A stretch of DNA of 64,000 bases, taken from assembly GCF_040744945.1 (NCBI RefSeq), contig NZ_CP160453.1:5518001-5582000 (forward strand), given 5' to 3'. This DNA is from Saccharothrix sp. HUAS TT1 (GTDB taxonomy: Bacteria > Actinomycetota > Actinomycetes > Mycobacteriales > Pseudonocardiaceae). Under the pieces are notes generated by a model that worked only from the letters and a program-made list of their open reading frames with translations, did no database searches and was not told the origin of the DNA. The position numbers and the translations under genes are program-made. Every line of letters begins with the position of its first letter. The first letter of the stretch is position 1. Positions 24,501-33,291 of this stretch are shown one piece after another.

Positions 24501-27500
24501 AACGCCTGGTGCTGGAGACGGCGTGGGAAACCCTCGAACACGCCGGTGTCGACCCGACCTCGTTGCGGGGCAGCCGGACGGGCGTGTTCACCGGCAGCTG
24601 GGCGTCCGGGTACGCGGGCGGCGTGGACCAGGTCTCCCGCGACGTCGAGGGCTACCTGGCCACCGGCGCCGCCACCAGCGTCACGTCCGGCCGCGTCTCC
24701 TACCTGCTCGGGCTGGAAGGGCCGGCGGTGTCGGTGGACACGGCCTGCTCGTCGTCGCTGGTCGCCATCCACCTGGCGGCGCAGGCACTGCGGTCGGGGG
24801 AGTGCGACCTGGCGCTGGCCGGCGGTGTGACGGTGATGGCCACCCCGGCCAGTTTCGTCGAGTTCTCCCGGCAGCACGGCCTGGCCGCCGACGGCCGCGC
24901 GAAGTCCTTCGCCGCCGGGGCCGACGGCACGAGCTGGGGCGAGGGCGCCGGTCTGGTCCTGCTGGAACGCCTGTCCGACGCCCGCCGCCACGGCCACCGC
25001 GTCCTCGCGGTCCTGCGGGGCAGCGCGGTCAACCAGGACGGCGCGTCCAACGGCCTCACCGCACCCAACGGCCCGTCGCAGGAGCGCGTGATCCGGCAGG
25101 CGCTGGCCAACGCCGGCCTGCGACCGTCCGACGTGGACGCGGTGGAAGCGCACGGCACCGGCACCACGCTCGGCGACCCGATCGAGGCGCAAGCCCTGCT
25201 GGCCACCTACGGCGCGGACCGCGCCGAACCCCTCTGGCTGGGCTCGGTGAAGTCGAACATCGGCCACACCCAGGCCGCCGCCGGCGTCGCGGGCGTGATC
25301 AAGGTGATCGAGGCGATGCGCCACGGCCTGCTGCCGAGGACGCTGCACGTGGACGCGCCGACCCCGCACGTCGAGTGGCAGGACGGCGAGGTCCGGCTGC
25401 TGACCGAGTCCCGGCCGTGGCCGGTGGCCGACCGGCCCCGCCGGGCCGGTGTCTCGGCGTTCGGGATCAGCGGCACGAACGCCCACCTGATCCTCGAACA
25501 GGCGCCGGACAGCCACGTCGAGGTGACCGAACCGGCGCCGTGGCTGCTGTCGGCCAAGTCCCCGCAGGCACTGCGGGCCCAGGCCCGGCGGCTGCGCGCC
25601 TTCGCCGACGACCCGGCGGTCGGCGCGGCTCTCGCGGCGCGGACGGCGTTCCCCTACCGGGCCGCGCTCACCGATCCCACCAGGATCTCGGCCGACCTGG
25701 ATGCCTTGGCCGACGCCCCGGTCGAGAAAGCCACTCCCACGAAGACCGCGTTCGTGTTCTCCGGCCAGGGTTCCCAGTGGCGCGGTATGGGGCAACGCCT
25801 CCGCGATGCCTATCCGGTGTTCGTGGAGGTCTTGGACGAGGTGTGTGGCCGTCTGGACTTGTCGTTGCCCGATGTGGATCTTGATCAGACCCGTTACACG
25901 CAGCCTGCGTTGTTCGCCATCGAGGTGGCGCTGTACCGGTTGGTGGAGTCGTTGGGCTTGAGGCCGGATCACCTGGTCGGTCATTCGGTGGGCGAGGTCG
26001 CCGCCGCGCATGTCGCGGGGGTGTTGAGCTTGGAGGACGCCTGCACTCTCGTCTCGGCGCGGGGTCGGTTGATGCAGGAGTTGCCGTCCGGTGGCGCGAT
26101 GGTGTCGATCCGCGCCACCGAGGCCGAGGTAGCGGCGACGCTGCCTGAAGGGGTGACCATCGCGGCGGTGAACGGGCCTGAGGCGGTGGTCGTCTCCGGC
26201 GACGAGGACGCGGTGCTGGAGCTGGCTGACCTGTGGGAGACGCTGGGGCACGAGACGCGGCGGCTCTCGGTCAGCCACGCGTTCCACTCCTCGCACATGG
26301 ACCCGATGCTGGACGAGTTCGCGCGAGTGGCCGAGAGCCTGACCTACCGCCCACCGGCCGTGCCGATCGTCTCCACGGTCACGGGCGAACCGACCGACGT
26401 GAGCACTGCGGCCTACTGGGTGCGTCAGGCCCGGGAAGCGGTGCGGTTCGAGGACGCGGTGCAGTGGTTGCGCGCCCACGGCGTCACGGCGTTCCTGGAG
26501 ATCGGACCGCACCCCACACTGGTCCCCAATGGGGTGATGCGGCGCGACCACGACGAGCCCGAACGGGTCCGCGCCGCCCTCGGCCGGCTCTGGGAGCAGG
26601 GCGCGGACTGGCGGCCACCGGCGCCCCGCGTCCACCTCGACCTGCCCGCCTACCCGTTCCAGCACGAGCGGTTCTGGCTGGTCCCGAGCACGCCCGCCGA
26701 CGTGGCCGGTGCGGGCCTGGACGCGCTGGAGCACCCGCTGCTGCGGGCCGCCGTGAAGCTGCCCGACGGGCAGGGCGCGGTGCTGACCGGCGTGCTGTCG
26801 CAAGCCGCGCACCCGTGGCTGGCCGAGCACACCGTCCTCGGCACGGCCCTGCTGCCCGCCACCGGGTTCGTGGAGCTGGCCGTGCGGGCGGGCGGCCAGG
26901 TCGGCTGCCCGGTGCTGGCCGAACTGGTGCTGGAGGCGCCGCTGCCGCTGCACGACCCGGCGCACGTCCGGGTCACCGTCGGCGCGCCGGACGAGTCCGG
27001 GCGGCGTCCCGTCACCCTCCACTCGCGCACCGCCGCCGAGCCGGACGACTGGACCCGCCACGCCACCGGAGTCCTGCTCCCCGAACCGGCCACCCCGGCG
27101 GCGGCCCCGGCCACCTGGCCGCCCGCCGGCGCGACACCGGTCGACATCGCCACCCTGTACGACACGCTCGCGCAGGAGGGCTACGACTACGGCCCGACGT
27201 TCCAGGGCCTGCGCGCCATCTGGCGGCACGGCGACGACCTGCACGCCGAGGTCGCGTTCCCGGCCGACACCGCCGGCCTGACCGGCTACGCGATCCACCC
27301 GGCCCTGCTGGACGCGGCGATCCAGCCGCTGACCCTGCTCACCGGCATCACCGCCGACGTCGACGGACCGGGGCAGAGCCTGGCCAGGCTGCCGTTCTCG
27401 TTCGCCGGCGTGTCGATCACCGGCACGGCCGCCGCGCTGCGGGTCGTGCTCTCGCCCACCGCGCCGGACACCTACGCGGTGCGGGTCACCGACACCGCGG

Positions 27501-29845
27501 GCGGTCCGGTCGCGACCATCGACTCGCTCGTGCTGCGACCCGTCGAGCTGGGCGGCCTCGCCGTCGCCCGGCACCCCAACTCCCTGTTCACCCTCGACTG
27601 GACCCCGCTGCCGATCGCCGACGCGCCGGACGTCGCCGCCCGGTTCCACGAACTCGTGAGCGGCGCGGGTGACCCGGTCGACCGGACGCACGCGATCACC
27701 CGCCAGGTCCTGCACGAGGTGCAGCGGGCGCTGGCCGACGACACCCGCCTGGTGGTCGTGACCGAAGACGCCGACGACCTGGCGCTCGCGGCGGCCCGGG
27801 GCCTGGTGCGCAGCGCGCAGACCGAGCACCCCGGCCGGTTCCTGCTGGTCGACCACGACGGCACGGAGGCGTCCCGGCAGGCGCTCCCGGCCGCCGTGCG
27901 CACCGCGTTCGCCCGGTCCGAACCACAGCTGCGCCTGCGCGCCGGCGAAGCCCTGGCCGCTCGGCTGACCAGGTCCACCAGGGACGGAACGCCGCGCGCG
28001 CTGTCCGGCGCCGCGCTGGTCACCGGCGGTTTCGGCGTCCTCGGCGGCCTGACCGCACGCCACCTGGTCACCGCGCACGGCGTGCGGCACGTCGTGCTGG
28101 CCGGTCGCCGCGGTGTCGACACCCCGGGCGCGGCGGAGCTGGTGGCCGAGCTGACCGGGCTCGGCGCGACCGTCACGACGGCCGCGTGCGACGTCGCCGA
28201 CCGGGAAGCCCTCGCCGGGCTCCTCGCCACCATCGACGACCTGCGCGTCGTCGTGCACACCGCGGGCGTGGTGGACGACGCCGTGGTCGGCTCCCTGACC
28301 ACCGGGCAGCTGGCTGCCGTGCTGCGGCCCAAGGTGGACGCGGCCTGGCACCTGCACGAGCTGACCGACGGCCTGGACGCGTTCGTGCTGTTCTCCTCCG
28401 CGGCGGGCGTGCTGGGCAGTCCCGGCCAGGCCAACTACGCGGCGGCGAACTCGTTCCTGGACGCCCTGGCCCGGCGCCGGCACGCCCTCGGCCTGCCCGC
28501 GCTGTCGCTGGCCTGGGGCTCGTGGGCGCAGGAGAGCGGCATCACCGGCCACCTCACCGAGGCCGACCGGAACCGGCTGGCCCGCGCGGGCCTGACCCCG
28601 CTGCCGACCGATCGCGCGCTGGCGCTGTTCGACGCCGGTCTGGCGGCCGGGTCGCCGGTGCTGGTCGCGGCCAACCTCGACCCGGGCACGGCGGCCACGC
28701 CGCTGCTGCGCGACCCGGGGCGGTCCCGGCGCGGGCCGGTCCCGGCGGTCGCGCCGGCGGACCTGGCCGACCGGCTCAAGGCGCTGGCCGAGCCCGAGCA
28801 GCGGGCCCTGCTGCTGGAGGTGGTCAACGCGCACAGCGCGGCCGTCCTCGGCCACACCACGCCGCTGACCGCCGACCCGCAGCAGGCGTTCCGCGACCAC
28901 GGCGTCGACTCGCTGACCGGGATCGAGCTGCGCAACCGGCTCAACGCGGCCACCGGCCTCGACCTGTCCGCGACCGCCGTCTTCGACTTCCCGACGCCCG
29001 CCCAGCTGGCCAACCACCTCTACGGCCGGTTGCGCGGCACCGCCAACCGGACCGCCGGTCCGCTGGAAGCGCTGCTGCGCAAGGCGATCGACGTCGACCG
29101 CGCGCCCGACGGCCTCGACCTGCTGGCCACCGCGGCCCGCCTCGCGCCGCTCGCCGACCGGCCCGCCGTGACGCCGGTCAAGCTCACCACCGGGTTCGTG
29201 CCGCCCGCGCTGATCTGCCTGCCGTCGGCGTTGGCGTTCACCGGCGTGGAGGAGTACGCGCGGTTCGCCGCCGCGCTGGAGGCGATGCGGGACGTCACCG
29301 CCGTGCCGCTGCCCGGTTTCGCGGGCGACCCGCTGCCCGCCACCGCCGAGGCGCTGGTCGACGCGCTCACCGACGCCGTCGCGGAGCTGGCCGTCGGCGA
29401 GTTCGCCCTGGTGGGCCGGTCGGTCGGGGCCTGGCTGGCGCGGGCCGTGGCCGGTCGCCTGCCGGGCCGGGGGGTGACACCGGCGGCGGTCGTGCTGATC
29501 ACCCCGGTCGAGGACCCCGGCCCGGTGCTCGGCGGTGTGCTCGACGCCGCGCACCAGGTGCACGCCGTGGACGACGACCGGCTGGTCGCCATGGCCCGGT
29601 ACCTCGACCTGGCCGGGCAGTGGGAGGCGGAGCCGACCACCGCGCCGGTGCTGCACGTCGGCACCGAGCACGAGCGCCCGCCGGCCGGCCGGGAGTCGGT
29701 CGTGGTGGCCGGCGACCACTTCACCGCGCTGGAACAGCACTCCGCCTCGACCGCGCTGGCGATCAGCAGCTGGCTCATGGACTTCCGCGGGTACGGCGCC
29801 GGGTTGTCCGAACTCAGGGAAAGGGACGTCCATGATCTGGGATGA
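12743..29845 (+). CDS. Modular type I PKS, terminal protein: modules IV, V, VI and thioesterase
   Basis: The start is the ATG at 12743, five bases after the previous stop and behind GGGGGAG. It gives a short N-terminal coiled docking segment (residues 1-35, [15 protein letters not shown]...) directly before the first KS, as expected for a non-loading PKS protein. The 5700-residue product has the order KS-AT-DH-ER-KR-ACP, KS-AT-DH-ER-KR-ACP, KS-AT-DH-KR-ACP-TE. It extends the chain received from the upstream PKS by three units and releases it through the C-terminal thioesterase, by cyclisation or hydrolysis. The TE nucleophile motif is GRSVG (Ser codon 29420-29422) instead of the usual GHSxG; the His is in GDHFTAL (29711-29731). 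The stop overlaps the next gene by 14 nt, so translation is probably coupled. This is the last PKS gene of the assembly line. Confidence 0.97.
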   Translation: MADEDKLRSYLKRATADLRVMGKRLAEVEEAAREPIAIIGMGCRYPGGVGSPDDLWRLVADGVDAIGDFPADRGWDVTFDPDPDRPGATYARSGGFLADGAGFDAGFFGISPREALAMDPQQRVLLETAWETFDHAGIDPTSLRGSRTAVFTGVWSSGYAAQPPPDLEGFLATGIATSTTSGRVSYLLGLEGAAVSVDTACSSSLVAIHLAAQALRAGECTLALAGGVTVMATPAGFVEFSRQRGLAPDGRIKSFADAADGTSWSEGAGLVLLERLSDARRNGHRVLAVVRGSAVNQDGASNGLAAPNGPSQERVIRQALANARLEPADVDAVEAHGTGTTLGDPIEAQALLATYGAERDVPLWLGSVKSNIGHTQAAAGIAGVIKMVQAMRHGALPRTLHVDRPTGHVDWTAGNVSLLTEPTPWPEADRPRRAGVSSFGISGTNAHVVLEHVPAEPESTVDAQVPWLVSARTAPALAAHAERLEAVDAPGANIGWALANRTHFEHRAVVLDDHRAGLRAVAEGRDAPGLITGQVGVPGKTVLVFPGQGAQWRGMGRELYDTSPVFRDHVDACAEALAPHVDWSLVDVLRDGALDRVDVVQPALFAVMVALAGLWRSHGLVPDAVVGHSQGEIAAAHVAGILSLADAAKVVALRAKALVELAGRGGMVSVALSPDRAAAYLERWGGRLTVAVVNAPGAVVVSGNRRDLDELLAACAADDLRARALPVDYAAHSVEVEAIRDRLRRDLAGVTPRPAAVPLYSTVTGEPAADLDADYWYRNLREPVRFDHATRTLLDHGHGVFVEVSPHPVVTSAIEETADRRDVLVTGTLRRDRPAEFRTGLARLHVRGVEVDWRPLFPTGVTPAPLPAYPFQRQPFWLRPTAAGTGDHPLLTTSVDLPDGGAALTGRVSLSTHPWLADHAVRGSVLLPGAAFLELAAHAATKVGAGAVRELVLEAPLVLDHDPVRLQVVVGAPDDTGHRPVTVHSHAGEWVRHATGTLGDAPEPTADWASPWPPPDAEPLDVTHLYDTFAALGYDYGPAFQGVTAAWRVGDVVHAEVEAPAAERFAPHPALLDAALHPAALLTPDGPAGLPFAFSGAVLRPTDATVLRVRLSGGPGGYAVALADPDGALVASVDSLSVRPFTPDDLFQLRWSPVPAEITTSDDAVAHHVSDHAPGEALAAVREVLAALQEHDRLVVVTRNAVAAVPGDVVDLAHAAVWGLVRSAQAEHPGRFLLVDADDSWDGDLAGESEFAVRRGVLLAPRLVRVDRALTPPAGPWRLEDVGTGSIDDLALVPRPELADPLGPGQVRIGVRAAGLNFRDVLIALDVYPGEALMGGEAAGVVLDVGPDVDRFRPGDRVFGLVPGAFGPVAVADHRLLAPIPDGWSFARAAAVPVVFLTAWYGLVDLGRVRPGDRVLIHAGAGGVGLAAIQLAQRLGAEVFATASPGKWHVLRDRGLDDDHIASSRTLEFEQRFPPVDVVLNSLADEFVDASLRLLAPGGRFVEMGKTDVRDDTGVDYTAFDIADAGPRRLGEILADTVRAFADGVLTPLPLDVRGVRDAVDVFRHMSQAQHVGKIVLTLPARLDGTVLITGGTGTLGRALAAHLVAEHGVRRLVLVSRSGGEPPELDADVRVVACDVSDRDAVAELVASIPDLTAVVHAAGVLDDAVVTALTPRQVADVFAPKARAAWHLHELTRDLDLAAFVLFSSASGVLGSPGQGNYAAANAFLDGLAAHRRGLGLPAVSLAWGYWAEASGMTGHLSDADRQRLTRAGVVPLTTGHALELFDAALAVDRAAVAPVALNLAALARTPVLPSALRSLVGHRPVKRPVHRGGLADRLRSLPEAEQLAAVLDVVTATTATVLGHASPDAVDVRQPFKDLGFDSLTAVELRNRLGSATGLRLPATITFDHPTPARLADHLRGELVGTRREVAAPVVRAVDDPAEADPIVIVGMGCRLPGGVESPDDLWRLVSDGVDAITDFPTDRGWDLDRLYHPDPDHPGTSYTRSGGFLTDVAGFDAEFFGISPREAMAMDPQQRILLETAWEAFEHAGVDPTSLRGSRTGVFTGIWSSGYGTSAGAEGYFGTGAATSVVSGRIAYLLGLEGVAVSLDTACSSSLVAMHLAAQALRSGECTLALAGGVTVIATPIGFTEFSRQRGLAADGRCKPFSAAADGTSWGEGAGLVLLERLSDARRNGHQVLAVLAGTAVNQDGASNGLTAPSGPSQERVIRQALANAGLQPSDVDAVEAHGTGTTLGDPIEAQALLATYGAERDEPLWLGSVKSNIGHTQAAAGVAGVIKMVMALRHGRLPKTLHVDEPSPHVAWERGNVRLLTEAVGWPETGRPRRAAVSSFGISGTNAHVVLEQAPDAVERPAAVELPWLVSAKTEPALREQVRRVREFAAGRPDVVGIGRALAGRARFPHRAAVLGPSDVVSGVAGSPDRVVFVFPGQGAQWVGMGRELYEGAPVFREAIDECARALDPHTDWSLVEVLAGGSLDRVDVVQPALFAVMVALARLWRSVGVEPDVVVGHSQGEIAAAHVAGALTLEDAARVVALRSRALVALAGRGGMVSLAMSADRAASYLARWGDRLTVAVVNAPGSVVVSGDDDALAELLADDQVRARRLPVDYAAHSPQVEAIRSRLAADLADITPSSGRVPFHSTVTGEVIDTAGLDAAYWYRNLREPVLFSSVARALAATGSPVFVEVSPHPVLVPALEEQDATTTGTLRRGDPDFPAAAARLFVLGVDVDWGVPAGPPVGLPTYPFQRERFWLAAGGSGDVSGAGLDPVDHPLLGASVELPGDGAVVLTGSLSTAAQPWLADHAVLGTVLLPAAAFVELVAHAAGVVGCAAVEEVVLEAPLVLDGAVRVQVVVGASEGGRHPVEVRSQGQDGWVRHARGVLVPEPVTAPAFPPMWPPAGAEPVDVRDLYDALAGAGYEHGPAFQGVRAVWRSRNEVFAEIALDDVDHRYGVHPALLDSALQPLALLADTTEVRLPFSLTGITVHHPGATSARVMLSGNVTEGYAVALADDSGAPVVTMGAVTTRPMARSVDDALFQLDWIRRDDGPVAADRVVAPTTAEEALALVQAHLADDSETRLVVHTRAAVAAVPGDRVENLAGAATWGLVRAAQAEHPGRFALVDTDDSPPVVPADEDQVAVRRGAVFAPRLVRTTAQQPVQGTLTRPTTGNLDDLAFTTPDADPALQPHEVRVRVHAAGLNFRDVLIALGVYPVPAPLGSEGAGVVTEVGEAVTGLRVGDRVLGLLSGAFGPSAVADHRVLAPLPADWSFTRAAAVPIAFLTAWYGLVDLGRLRAGDRVLVHSGAGGVGMAAVQLARRAGAEVFATASPGKWDVLRDLGLDDDHIASSRTLDFERRFPPIDVVLNSLTGEFTDASLRLLADGGRFVDMGKADLRDVPGYRAFDLAEAGPTRLGEVLADVVRLLATGELQVPPITTWDVRRASEAFRHMSQAGHTGKIVLTVPSPLDPDGAVLVTGGTGTLGGLVARHLVTAHGVRKLVLASRSGDAPELSAELTALGAHVTTAACDVGDREALADLLATIPDLTAVVHAAGVLDDGAIHQLTPDRLAAVRAPKADAAHHLHELTRHLDLRAFVLFSSAAGVLGSAGQGNYAAANAALDALAEHRHRQGLPAVSVAWGQWAQDSGLTGRLTGTDRRRLERSGVVPLSTEQGLALFDAALTATGPTLVAAGLRVSALGDQPVLRALARRAKTPKSAAARELAALPEAELRAALLDLVATHSAAVLGHTDAVDADRAFKDLGFDSLTAVELRNRLAAAVGVRLSATMTFDHPTPTKLTDHLLGVLLGRQRRSAAPVAAASTDDPVVVVGMGCRFPGGVGSAAELWRLVSEGVDAIGDFPSDRGWDVARLYDPDGGPGTSYTRSGGFLADVGGFDASFFGISPREAVAMDPQQRLVLETAWETLEHAGVDPTSLRGSRTGVFTGSWASGYAGGVDQVSRDVEGYLATGAATSVTSGRVSYLLGLEGPAVSVDTACSSSLVAIHLAAQALRSGECDLALAGGVTVMATPASFVEFSRQHGLAADGRAKSFAAGADGTSWGEGAGLVLLERLSDARRHGHRVLAVLRGSAVNQDGASNGLTAPNGPSQERVIRQALANAGLRPSDVDAVEAHGTGTTLGDPIEAQALLATYGADRAEPLWLGSVKSNIGHTQAAAGVAGVIKVIEAMRHGLLPRTLHVDAPTPHVEWQDGEVRLLTESRPWPVADRPRRAGVSAFGISGTNAHLILEQAPDSHVEVTEPAPWLLSAKSPQALRAQARRLRAFADDPAVGAALAARTAFPYRAALTDPTRISADLDALADAPVEKATPTKTAFVFSGQGSQWRGMGQRLRDAYPVFVEVLDEVCGRLDLSLPDVDLDQTRYTQPALFAIEVALYRLVESLGLRPDHLVGHSVGEVAAAHVAGVLSLEDACTLVSARGRLMQELPSGGAMVSIRATEAEVAATLPEGVTIAAVNGPEAVVVSGDEDAVLELADLWETLGHETRRLSVSHAFHSSHMDPMLDEFARVAESLTYRPPAVPIVSTVTGEPTDVSTAAYWVRQAREAVRFEDAVQWLRAHGVTAFLEIGPHPTLVPNGVMRRDHDEPERVRAALGRLWEQGADWRPPAPRVHLDLPAYPFQHERFWLVPSTPADVAGAGLDALEHPLLRAAVKLPDGQGAVLTGVLSQAAHPWLAEHTVLGTALLPATGFVELAVRAGGQVGCPVLAELVLEAPLPLHDPAHVRVTVGAPDESGRRPVTLHSRTAAEPDDWTRHATGVLLPEPATPAAAPATWPPAGATPVDIATLYDTLAQEGYDYGPTFQGLRAIWRHGDDLHAEVAFPADTAGLTGYAIHPALLDAAIQPLTLLTGITADVDGPGQSLARLPFSFAGVSITGTAAALRVVLSPTAPDTYAVRVTDTAGGPVATIDSLVLRPVELGGLAVARHPNSLFTLDWTPLPIADAPDVAARFHELVSGAGDPVDRTHAITRQVLHEVQRALADDTRLVVVTEDADDLALAAARGLVRSAQTEHPGRFLLVDHDGTEASRQALPAAVRTAFARSEPQLRLRAGEALAARLTRSTRDGTPRALSGAALVTGGFGVLGGLTARHLVTAHGVRHVVLAGRRGVDTPGAAELVAELTGLGATVTTAACDVADREALAGLLATIDDLRVVVHTAGVVDDAVVGSLTTGQLAAVLRPKVDAAWHLHELTDGLDAFVLFSSAAGVLGSPGQANYAAANSFLDALARRRHALGLPALSLAWGSWAQESGITGHLTEADRNRLARAGLTPLPTDRALALFDAGLAAGSPVLVAANLDPGTAATPLLRDPGRSRRGPVPAVAPADLADRLKALAEPEQRALLLEVVNAHSAAVLGHTTPLTADPQQAFRDHGVDSLTGIELRNRLNAATGLDLSATAVFDFPTPAQLANHLYGRLRGTANRTAGPLEALLRKAIDVDRAPDGLDLLATAARLAPLADRPAVTPVKLTTGFVPPALICLPSALAFTGVEEYARFAAALEAMRDVTAVPLPGFAGDPLPATAEALVDALTDAVAELAVGEFALVGRSVGAWLARAVAGRLPGRGVTPAAVVLITPVEDPGPVLGGVLDAAHQVHAVDDDRLVAMARYLDLAGQWEAEPTTAPVLHVGTEHERPPAGRESVVVAGDHFTALEQHSASTALAISSWLMDFRGYGAGLSELRERDVHDLG
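18571..24190 (+). other. PKS module V: KS-AT(methylmalonyl)-DH-ER-KR-ACP
   Basis: KS lies at about 18571-19830 (LDTACSSSL). AT lies at about 20060-20890 (GHSQGE, VDYAAHS: methylmalonyl-CoA). DH lies at about 21090-21870 ([15 protein letters not shown]), ER at about 22260-23160 ([16 protein letters not shown]), KR at about 23170-23880 (LDD, FSSAAG, YAAAN) and the ACP Ser at 24059-24061. A second fully reduced alpha-methyl unit is predicted. Confidence 0.93.
18761..18957 (+). repeat. 197-bp perfect direct repeat, copy 2 (KS of module V)
   Basis: Identical to 8022-8218; see that entry. The two modules sit in different genes and differ in KS sequence on both sides of the shared tract. Confidence 0.9.
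24228..29845 (+). other. PKS module VI: KS-AT(malonyl)-DH-KR-ACP-TE
   Basis: KS lies at about 24228-25505 (DTACSSSL). AT lies at about 25742-26560 (GHSVGE, SHAFHS: malonyl-CoA). DH lies at about 26720-27530 ([15 protein letters not shown]). KR lies at about 28000-28680, with GGFGVLG and a VDD in place of LDD; FSSAAG and YAAAN are intact. The ACP Ser is at 28910-28912, in the divergent motif [12 protein letters not shown] lies at about 29160-29810. An alpha,beta-unsaturated thioester released as lactone or acid is predicted. Confidence 0.92.
25742..26566 (+). repeat. 825-bp near-identical repeat, copy 2 (malonyl AT of module VI)
   Basis: Gap-free alignment to 9345-10169 with scattered substitutions only; see that entry. 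Confidence 0.9.
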
Positions 29846-32075
29846 CGTGTTCATCGGCGGCACCGGGCACTACCTGCCGCCGCGCACGCGGGCGACGGAC
29901 GCCGTGCCGGACACCGACACCATGCGGCGGCTGCTGGCGCTGTCGGACTTCACGTCGTTCACCCGGTCCGACGACGTCACCGAGCACGCCATGGCGGTGC
30001 GGGCCGCGATCGGCGCGCTGCGGCAGTCCGGGATGACCGGCGCGGACATCTCGATGGCCGCCTACGCCCAGATGGACCACCAGGACCACATGGCGTCCTC
30101 GTGCCACCTGCAGCGCGTGCTCGGCCTCGGCCACGCCCTGGTCTACGAGGTGGAGGCGACCAGCAACGGCGGCTCGGCCGCGCTCCAGGCCGCCGCCGCC
30201 CACCTGGTGGCCGACCGGTCCGCCACCGCCACCCTGGTCACCGCGACCGCCCGGTTCCTGCCGCCGCGCTGGGAGCGCTGGCAGCCGACCGTCGGCATCT
30301 TCCTGGCCGACGGCGCCGCGGCGGCCGTGCTGACCCGCGACGGCGGCCGGGCCCGCCTGGTGGCCACCGCGAACAGCTCCGCCACCCAGATGGAGGTGCT
30401 GGCCACCCCGTCCATCCCGGACCCGCTCGGGCACCGCAACCGCACGCCCATCGAGGTCACCGGCCTCGCTCCCTACCTGACGCTGATGAGCGAGGCGCTG
30501 GTCGGCGCGGTCGAGCAGGCCGCCAAGGAGGCGAACGTCGCGGTCTCCGACGTGACCAGGTTCGTCATCACCGGCCTGGGCCTGGCCCAGCTGGAGGTGG
30601 TGGTGCTGGAACCGCTCGGCATCGACCTCGACCGCACCACCTGGCCGTTCCTGCGCGAACTCGGCCACGTCGGGCCGTGCGACCAGCTCCTCGGGATCGA
30701 CCACCTGCTCAACGACCCGACGACGAAGCCGGGCGACACGATCATGGTCGTCGGGCTCGGCATGGGCTCGCGGTTCACCGCCGCGCTGCTGGAGGTCACC
30801 GAGCCGCCCGCGCGCGGCACGACGTTCGTGGCGGAGTCGGCGGAGGTCCCGCCGGTCGACCGGTACACCATCGACCCGTCCGGCGCGGACATCTTCGGCG
30901 AGGCGGCCCGGCTGCGCGAACGCGGCCGCGTCACGCCCGTGGAGCTGCCCGGCGGCATCGGCGCGTGGTCGGTGACCGGCCACGACGCGGTCAAGGCGGT
31001 CCTGGTGGACCCGAACGTGTCCAAGGACGCCAACCGGCACTGGCCCGCGTGGCGCAACGGCGAGATCCCGCCCGACTGGCCGCTGATCATGTGGGTGGCG
31101 ATGAAGAACATGTTCACCGCCTACGGCGAGGACCACGCCCGGCTGCGCAAGCTGGTGGCCAGGGCGTTCACCGCGCGGCGCATCGACGCCACGCGGCCGC
31201 GGGTCGAGGAGGTCACCGCCGAGCTGGTCGACGCGCTGGCCGCCGTGCCCCGCGGCCAGGTGGTCGACCTGCGCGCCGAGTTCGCGTTCCAGCTGCCGAT
31301 CCGGGTGATCACCGGCCTGTTCGGGCTGTCCGAGCGGACCGGCGCCGACCTGCGCCGGCTGGTCGAGGCGGTGTTCAGCCTCGACGCCGACCCCGAGGGC
31401 GTGCAGGCGGCGTCGGCCGAGCTGTACGTGCTGCTGAAGGGGCTCGTCGCGGAGAAGCGCGCCGATCCCGGCGACGACCTGACCACCGACCTGATCGCGG
31501 CCCAGGAGGAGGACGGCGCCCGGCTCAGCGAGCAGGAGCTGCTGGACACGCTGCTGCTGACCATCAGCGCCGGCTTCGAGACCACGGTCAACCTGCTCGA
31601 CAGCGCGATCCACGCGCTGGCCACCCACCCCTCCCAGCTCGCCCTCGTCACGGCGGGCGACGGCAGCTGGGATGACGTGGTGGACGAGACGCTGCGCTGG
31701 CAGGCCCCGGTGCCGAACCTGCCGCTGCGCTACGCGGTGGCCGACGTCGAGGTGGCCGGCGTGCCGATCGCCCGGGGCGACGCGATCCTGGTGTCGTTCG
31801 GCGCGGCCGGGCGGGACCCGGCGCGGCACGGGGAGACCGCCGAGGAGTTCGACATCACCCGGCCGTCCCGGCGCGACCACCTCGCGTTCGGCCACGGGGT
31901 GCACTTCTGCCTCGGCTCGCCGCTGGCGCGGATGGAGGCCACGGTGGCGCTGCGCGCGCTGTTCGAGCGGTTCCCGAACCTTCGGCTCGCCGTGCCGTCC
32001 GCCGAGCTGGAACCGTTGGGCTCGTTCTTCACCAACGGCCACAAGACCCTGCCCACCGTGCTGGAGGAAGACTGA
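29832..32075 (+). CDS. Fusion protein: degenerate KAS III (FabH-like) domain + cytochrome P450
   Basis: The ATG at 29832 overlaps the PKS stop by 14 nt and has AAGGGA in front. One uninterrupted 747-residue frame holds two families. Residues 1 to about 325 look like a thiolase-fold [19 protein letters not shown] sits where FabH has its nucleophile, and [10 protein letters not shown] and [14 protein letters not shown] match FabH C-terminal motifs. The nucleophile Cys is replaced by Ser (about residue 111). The usual catalytic His and Asn are also not visible (FVITGLG, GHVGPC), so condensation is unlikely. Residues about 345-747 are a P450 with I-helix AGFETT, ExxR (ETLR) and the haem loop [10 protein letters not shown] with Cys near residue 693, so this half should be active. 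It probably hydroxylates or epoxidises the polyketide. The KAS III part may bind an ACP-tethered chain or act as an acyltransferase; both are inference. I do not recall a described protein with this order. Confidence 0.9.
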   Translation: MIWDDVFIGGTGHYLPPRTRATDAVPDTDTMRRLLALSDFTSFTRSDDVTEHAMAVRAAIGALRQSGMTGADISMAAYAQMDHQDHMASSCHLQRVLGLGHALVYEVEATSNGGSAALQAAAAHLVADRSATATLVTATARFLPPRWERWQPTVGIFLADGAAAAVLTRDGGRARLVATANSSATQMEVLATPSIPDPLGHRNRTPIEVTGLAPYLTLMSEALVGAVEQAAKEANVAVSDVTRFVITGLGLAQLEVVVLEPLGIDLDRTTWPFLRELGHVGPCDQLLGIDHLLNDPTTKPGDTIMVVGLGMGSRFTAALLEVTEPPARGTTFVAESAEVPPVDRYTIDPSGADIFGEAARLRERGRVTPVELPGGIGAWSVTGHDAVKAVLVDPNVSKDANRHWPAWRNGEIPPDWPLIMWVAMKNMFTAYGEDHARLRKLVARAFTARRIDATRPRVEEVTAELVDALAAVPRGQVVDLRAEFAFQLPIRVITGLFGLSERTGADLRRLVEAVFSLDADPEGVQAASAELYVLLKGLVAEKRADPGDDLTTDLIAAQEEDGARLSEQELLDTLLLTISAGFETTVNLLDSAIHALATHPSQLALVTAGDGSWDDVVDETLRWQAPVPNLPLRYAVADVEVAGVPIARGDAILVSFGAAGRDPARHGETAEEFDITRPSRRDHLAFGHGVHFCLGSPLARMEATVALRALFERFPNLRLAVPSAELEPLGSFFTNGHKTLPTVLEED

Positions 32076-32076
32076 G

Positions 32077-33240
32077 ATGGCGCACTTCGCGTTCGTCAGC
32101 GCGCCCGCGTCCGGGCACGTCAACCCCACCCTGCCGGTGGTGCGGGAGCTGGTGGCGCGCGGCCACCGGGTCAGCTACGCCACCGGGCCCGCCACCGTCG
32201 AGGGCGCGGTGGCGGCGGGCGCGTCACCAGTCGTGCTGCCGTCGGAGCTGCCGCCGGACATGGACGCGCGCGGCGAGTTCACCGCCGACCAGCTGGCGGT
32301 GACGCTGGAGCACTTCCTGGACGACGCCGAGGTGTCGTTCCCGGTGCTGGCCGAGCACTTCCGCGCCGACCGGCCGGACGTCGTGTGCTACGACTCGGTG
32401 ACCTTCACCGGGCGGATGCTGGCCAACCTGCTCGGCGTGCCCGAGGTGGCGCTGGTGCCCACGTTCGCCGAGAACGAGCGGTTCTCCGCGACTCGGGTCT
32501 ACCTGCCGCCGACGTTCGACCACCAGCACCCGGCGCTGGTGGCGGCGATCGGGCGGATGGCGGAGTTCGCCTCCGGGTTCAGCTTCCTGGACGACCCGAA
32601 CCTGATGTTCGGCCACGTCGCGCCGACGAGCCTGGTGTTCATCCCGCGGTCGTTCCAGCTGGCCGCCGAGACGTTCGACGACCGGTTCCACTTCGTCGGC
32701 CCGTCGCTGGGCAGCCGGCAGACCGACGAGCAGTGGTCGCCGCGGACCGGCTCGCCGGTGCTGCTGATCTCGCTGGGCACGGTGTTCAACTCGCGGCCCG
32801 AGTTCTTCCGGACCTGCGTCGAGGCGTTCGGCGACTCGTCGTGGGAGGTGGTGATGTCCGTCGGCGCGCTGGACCCGGCGCGGCTCGGGCCGCTGCCCGC
32901 GAACTTCTCGGTGCACGCCCGCGTGCCGCAGGTGGCCGTGCTGCGGCACGCGTCGGTGTTCGTCAGCCACGCCGGGATGAACTCGATCATGGAGTCGCTG
33001 TGCCACGGCGTCCCGTTCGTCGCGGTGCCGCAGATCCCGGAGCAGCGCGCGATCGCCGACCGGTCGGCCGAGCTGGGGGTCGGCGTCACCCTGGAGGACC
33101 GGACGGTGGAGGGGCTGCGCGCGGCCGTGTCGGCGGCGTCGGAGCGCCGGGCGGCGGCCGAGGGGATGCGCGAGGTGGTCCGGTCCGGCGGCGGCGCGGT
33201 CGCGGCGGCCGACGTGCTGGAGGACCTGCTGAAGCGGTGA
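32077..33240 (+). CDS. MGT-family (OleD/YjiC-type) glycosyltransferase
   Basis: The ATG at 32077 follows the preceding stop by one base, so the gene belongs to the PKS operon. The 387-residue GT-B fold protein has the N-terminal SAPASGHVNPTLPVVRELV acceptor-domain motif. The C-terminal LGTVFNSRPEF, VPQVAVLRHA and VSHAGMNSIMESL motifs bind the nucleotide sugar. The pattern fits the macrolide glycosyltransferase family, whose known members OleD, OleI and Mgt add glucose from UDP-glucose to macrolides to inactivate them in the producer; Bacillus YjiC is another relative. It could be a self-resistance enzyme paired with an extracellular glycosidase, or a structural tailoring step. The absence of deoxysugar genes in the window slightly favours use of a housekeeping UDP-sugar. 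The gene ends at a hairpin shared with the convergent carbamoyltransferase. Confidence 0.9.
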   Translation: MAHFAFVSAPASGHVNPTLPVVRELVARGHRVSYATGPATVEGAVAAGASPVVLPSELPPDMDARGEFTADQLAVTLEHFLDDAEVSFPVLAEHFRADRPDVVCYDSVTFTGRMLANLLGVPEVALVPTFAENERFSATRVYLPPTFDHQHPALVAAIGRMAEFASGFSFLDDPNLMFGHVAPTSLVFIPRSFQLAAETFDDRFHFVGPSLGSRQTDEQWSPRTGSPVLLISLGTVFNSRPEFFRTCVEAFGDSSWEVVMSVGALDPARLGPLPANFSVHARVPQVAVLRHASVFVSHAGMNSIMESLCHGVPFVAVPQIPEQRAIADRSAELGVGVTLEDRTVEGLRAAVSAASERRAAAEGMREVVRSGGGAVAAADVLEDLLKR

Positions 33241-33244
33241 CGGT

Positions 33245-33282
33245 CCCGGGGTGGTCCGCCCGGTCGGCGGGACCACCCCGGG
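33245..33282. terminator. Bidirectional hairpin terminator between convergent genes
   Basis: A 13-bp perfect stem (33245-33257 with 33270-33282) with a 12-nt loop lies in the 51-bp gap between the glycosyltransferase stop and the stop of the opposing carbamoyltransferase. It can serve both transcripts. Confidence 0.8.
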
Positions 33283-33291
33283 GTCCGGTGA

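Noticed and set aside
20444..29863. Very long open frame on the - strand (3139 codons), with others at 8070-12719, 4902-7769 and 14759-18331 on the - strand
   Set aside because: They lie wholly opposite PKS domains with perfect family motifs, have Arg/His/Gly/Gln-rich low-complexity translations and no ribosome binding sites. They are artefacts of high third-position GC.
29814..32129. Possibility that the KAS III-P450 protein is two genes
   Set aside because: No stop, no internal ribosome binding site and no suitable start codon were found between the KAS III end and the P450 beginning; the frame is continuous from 29832 to 32075.
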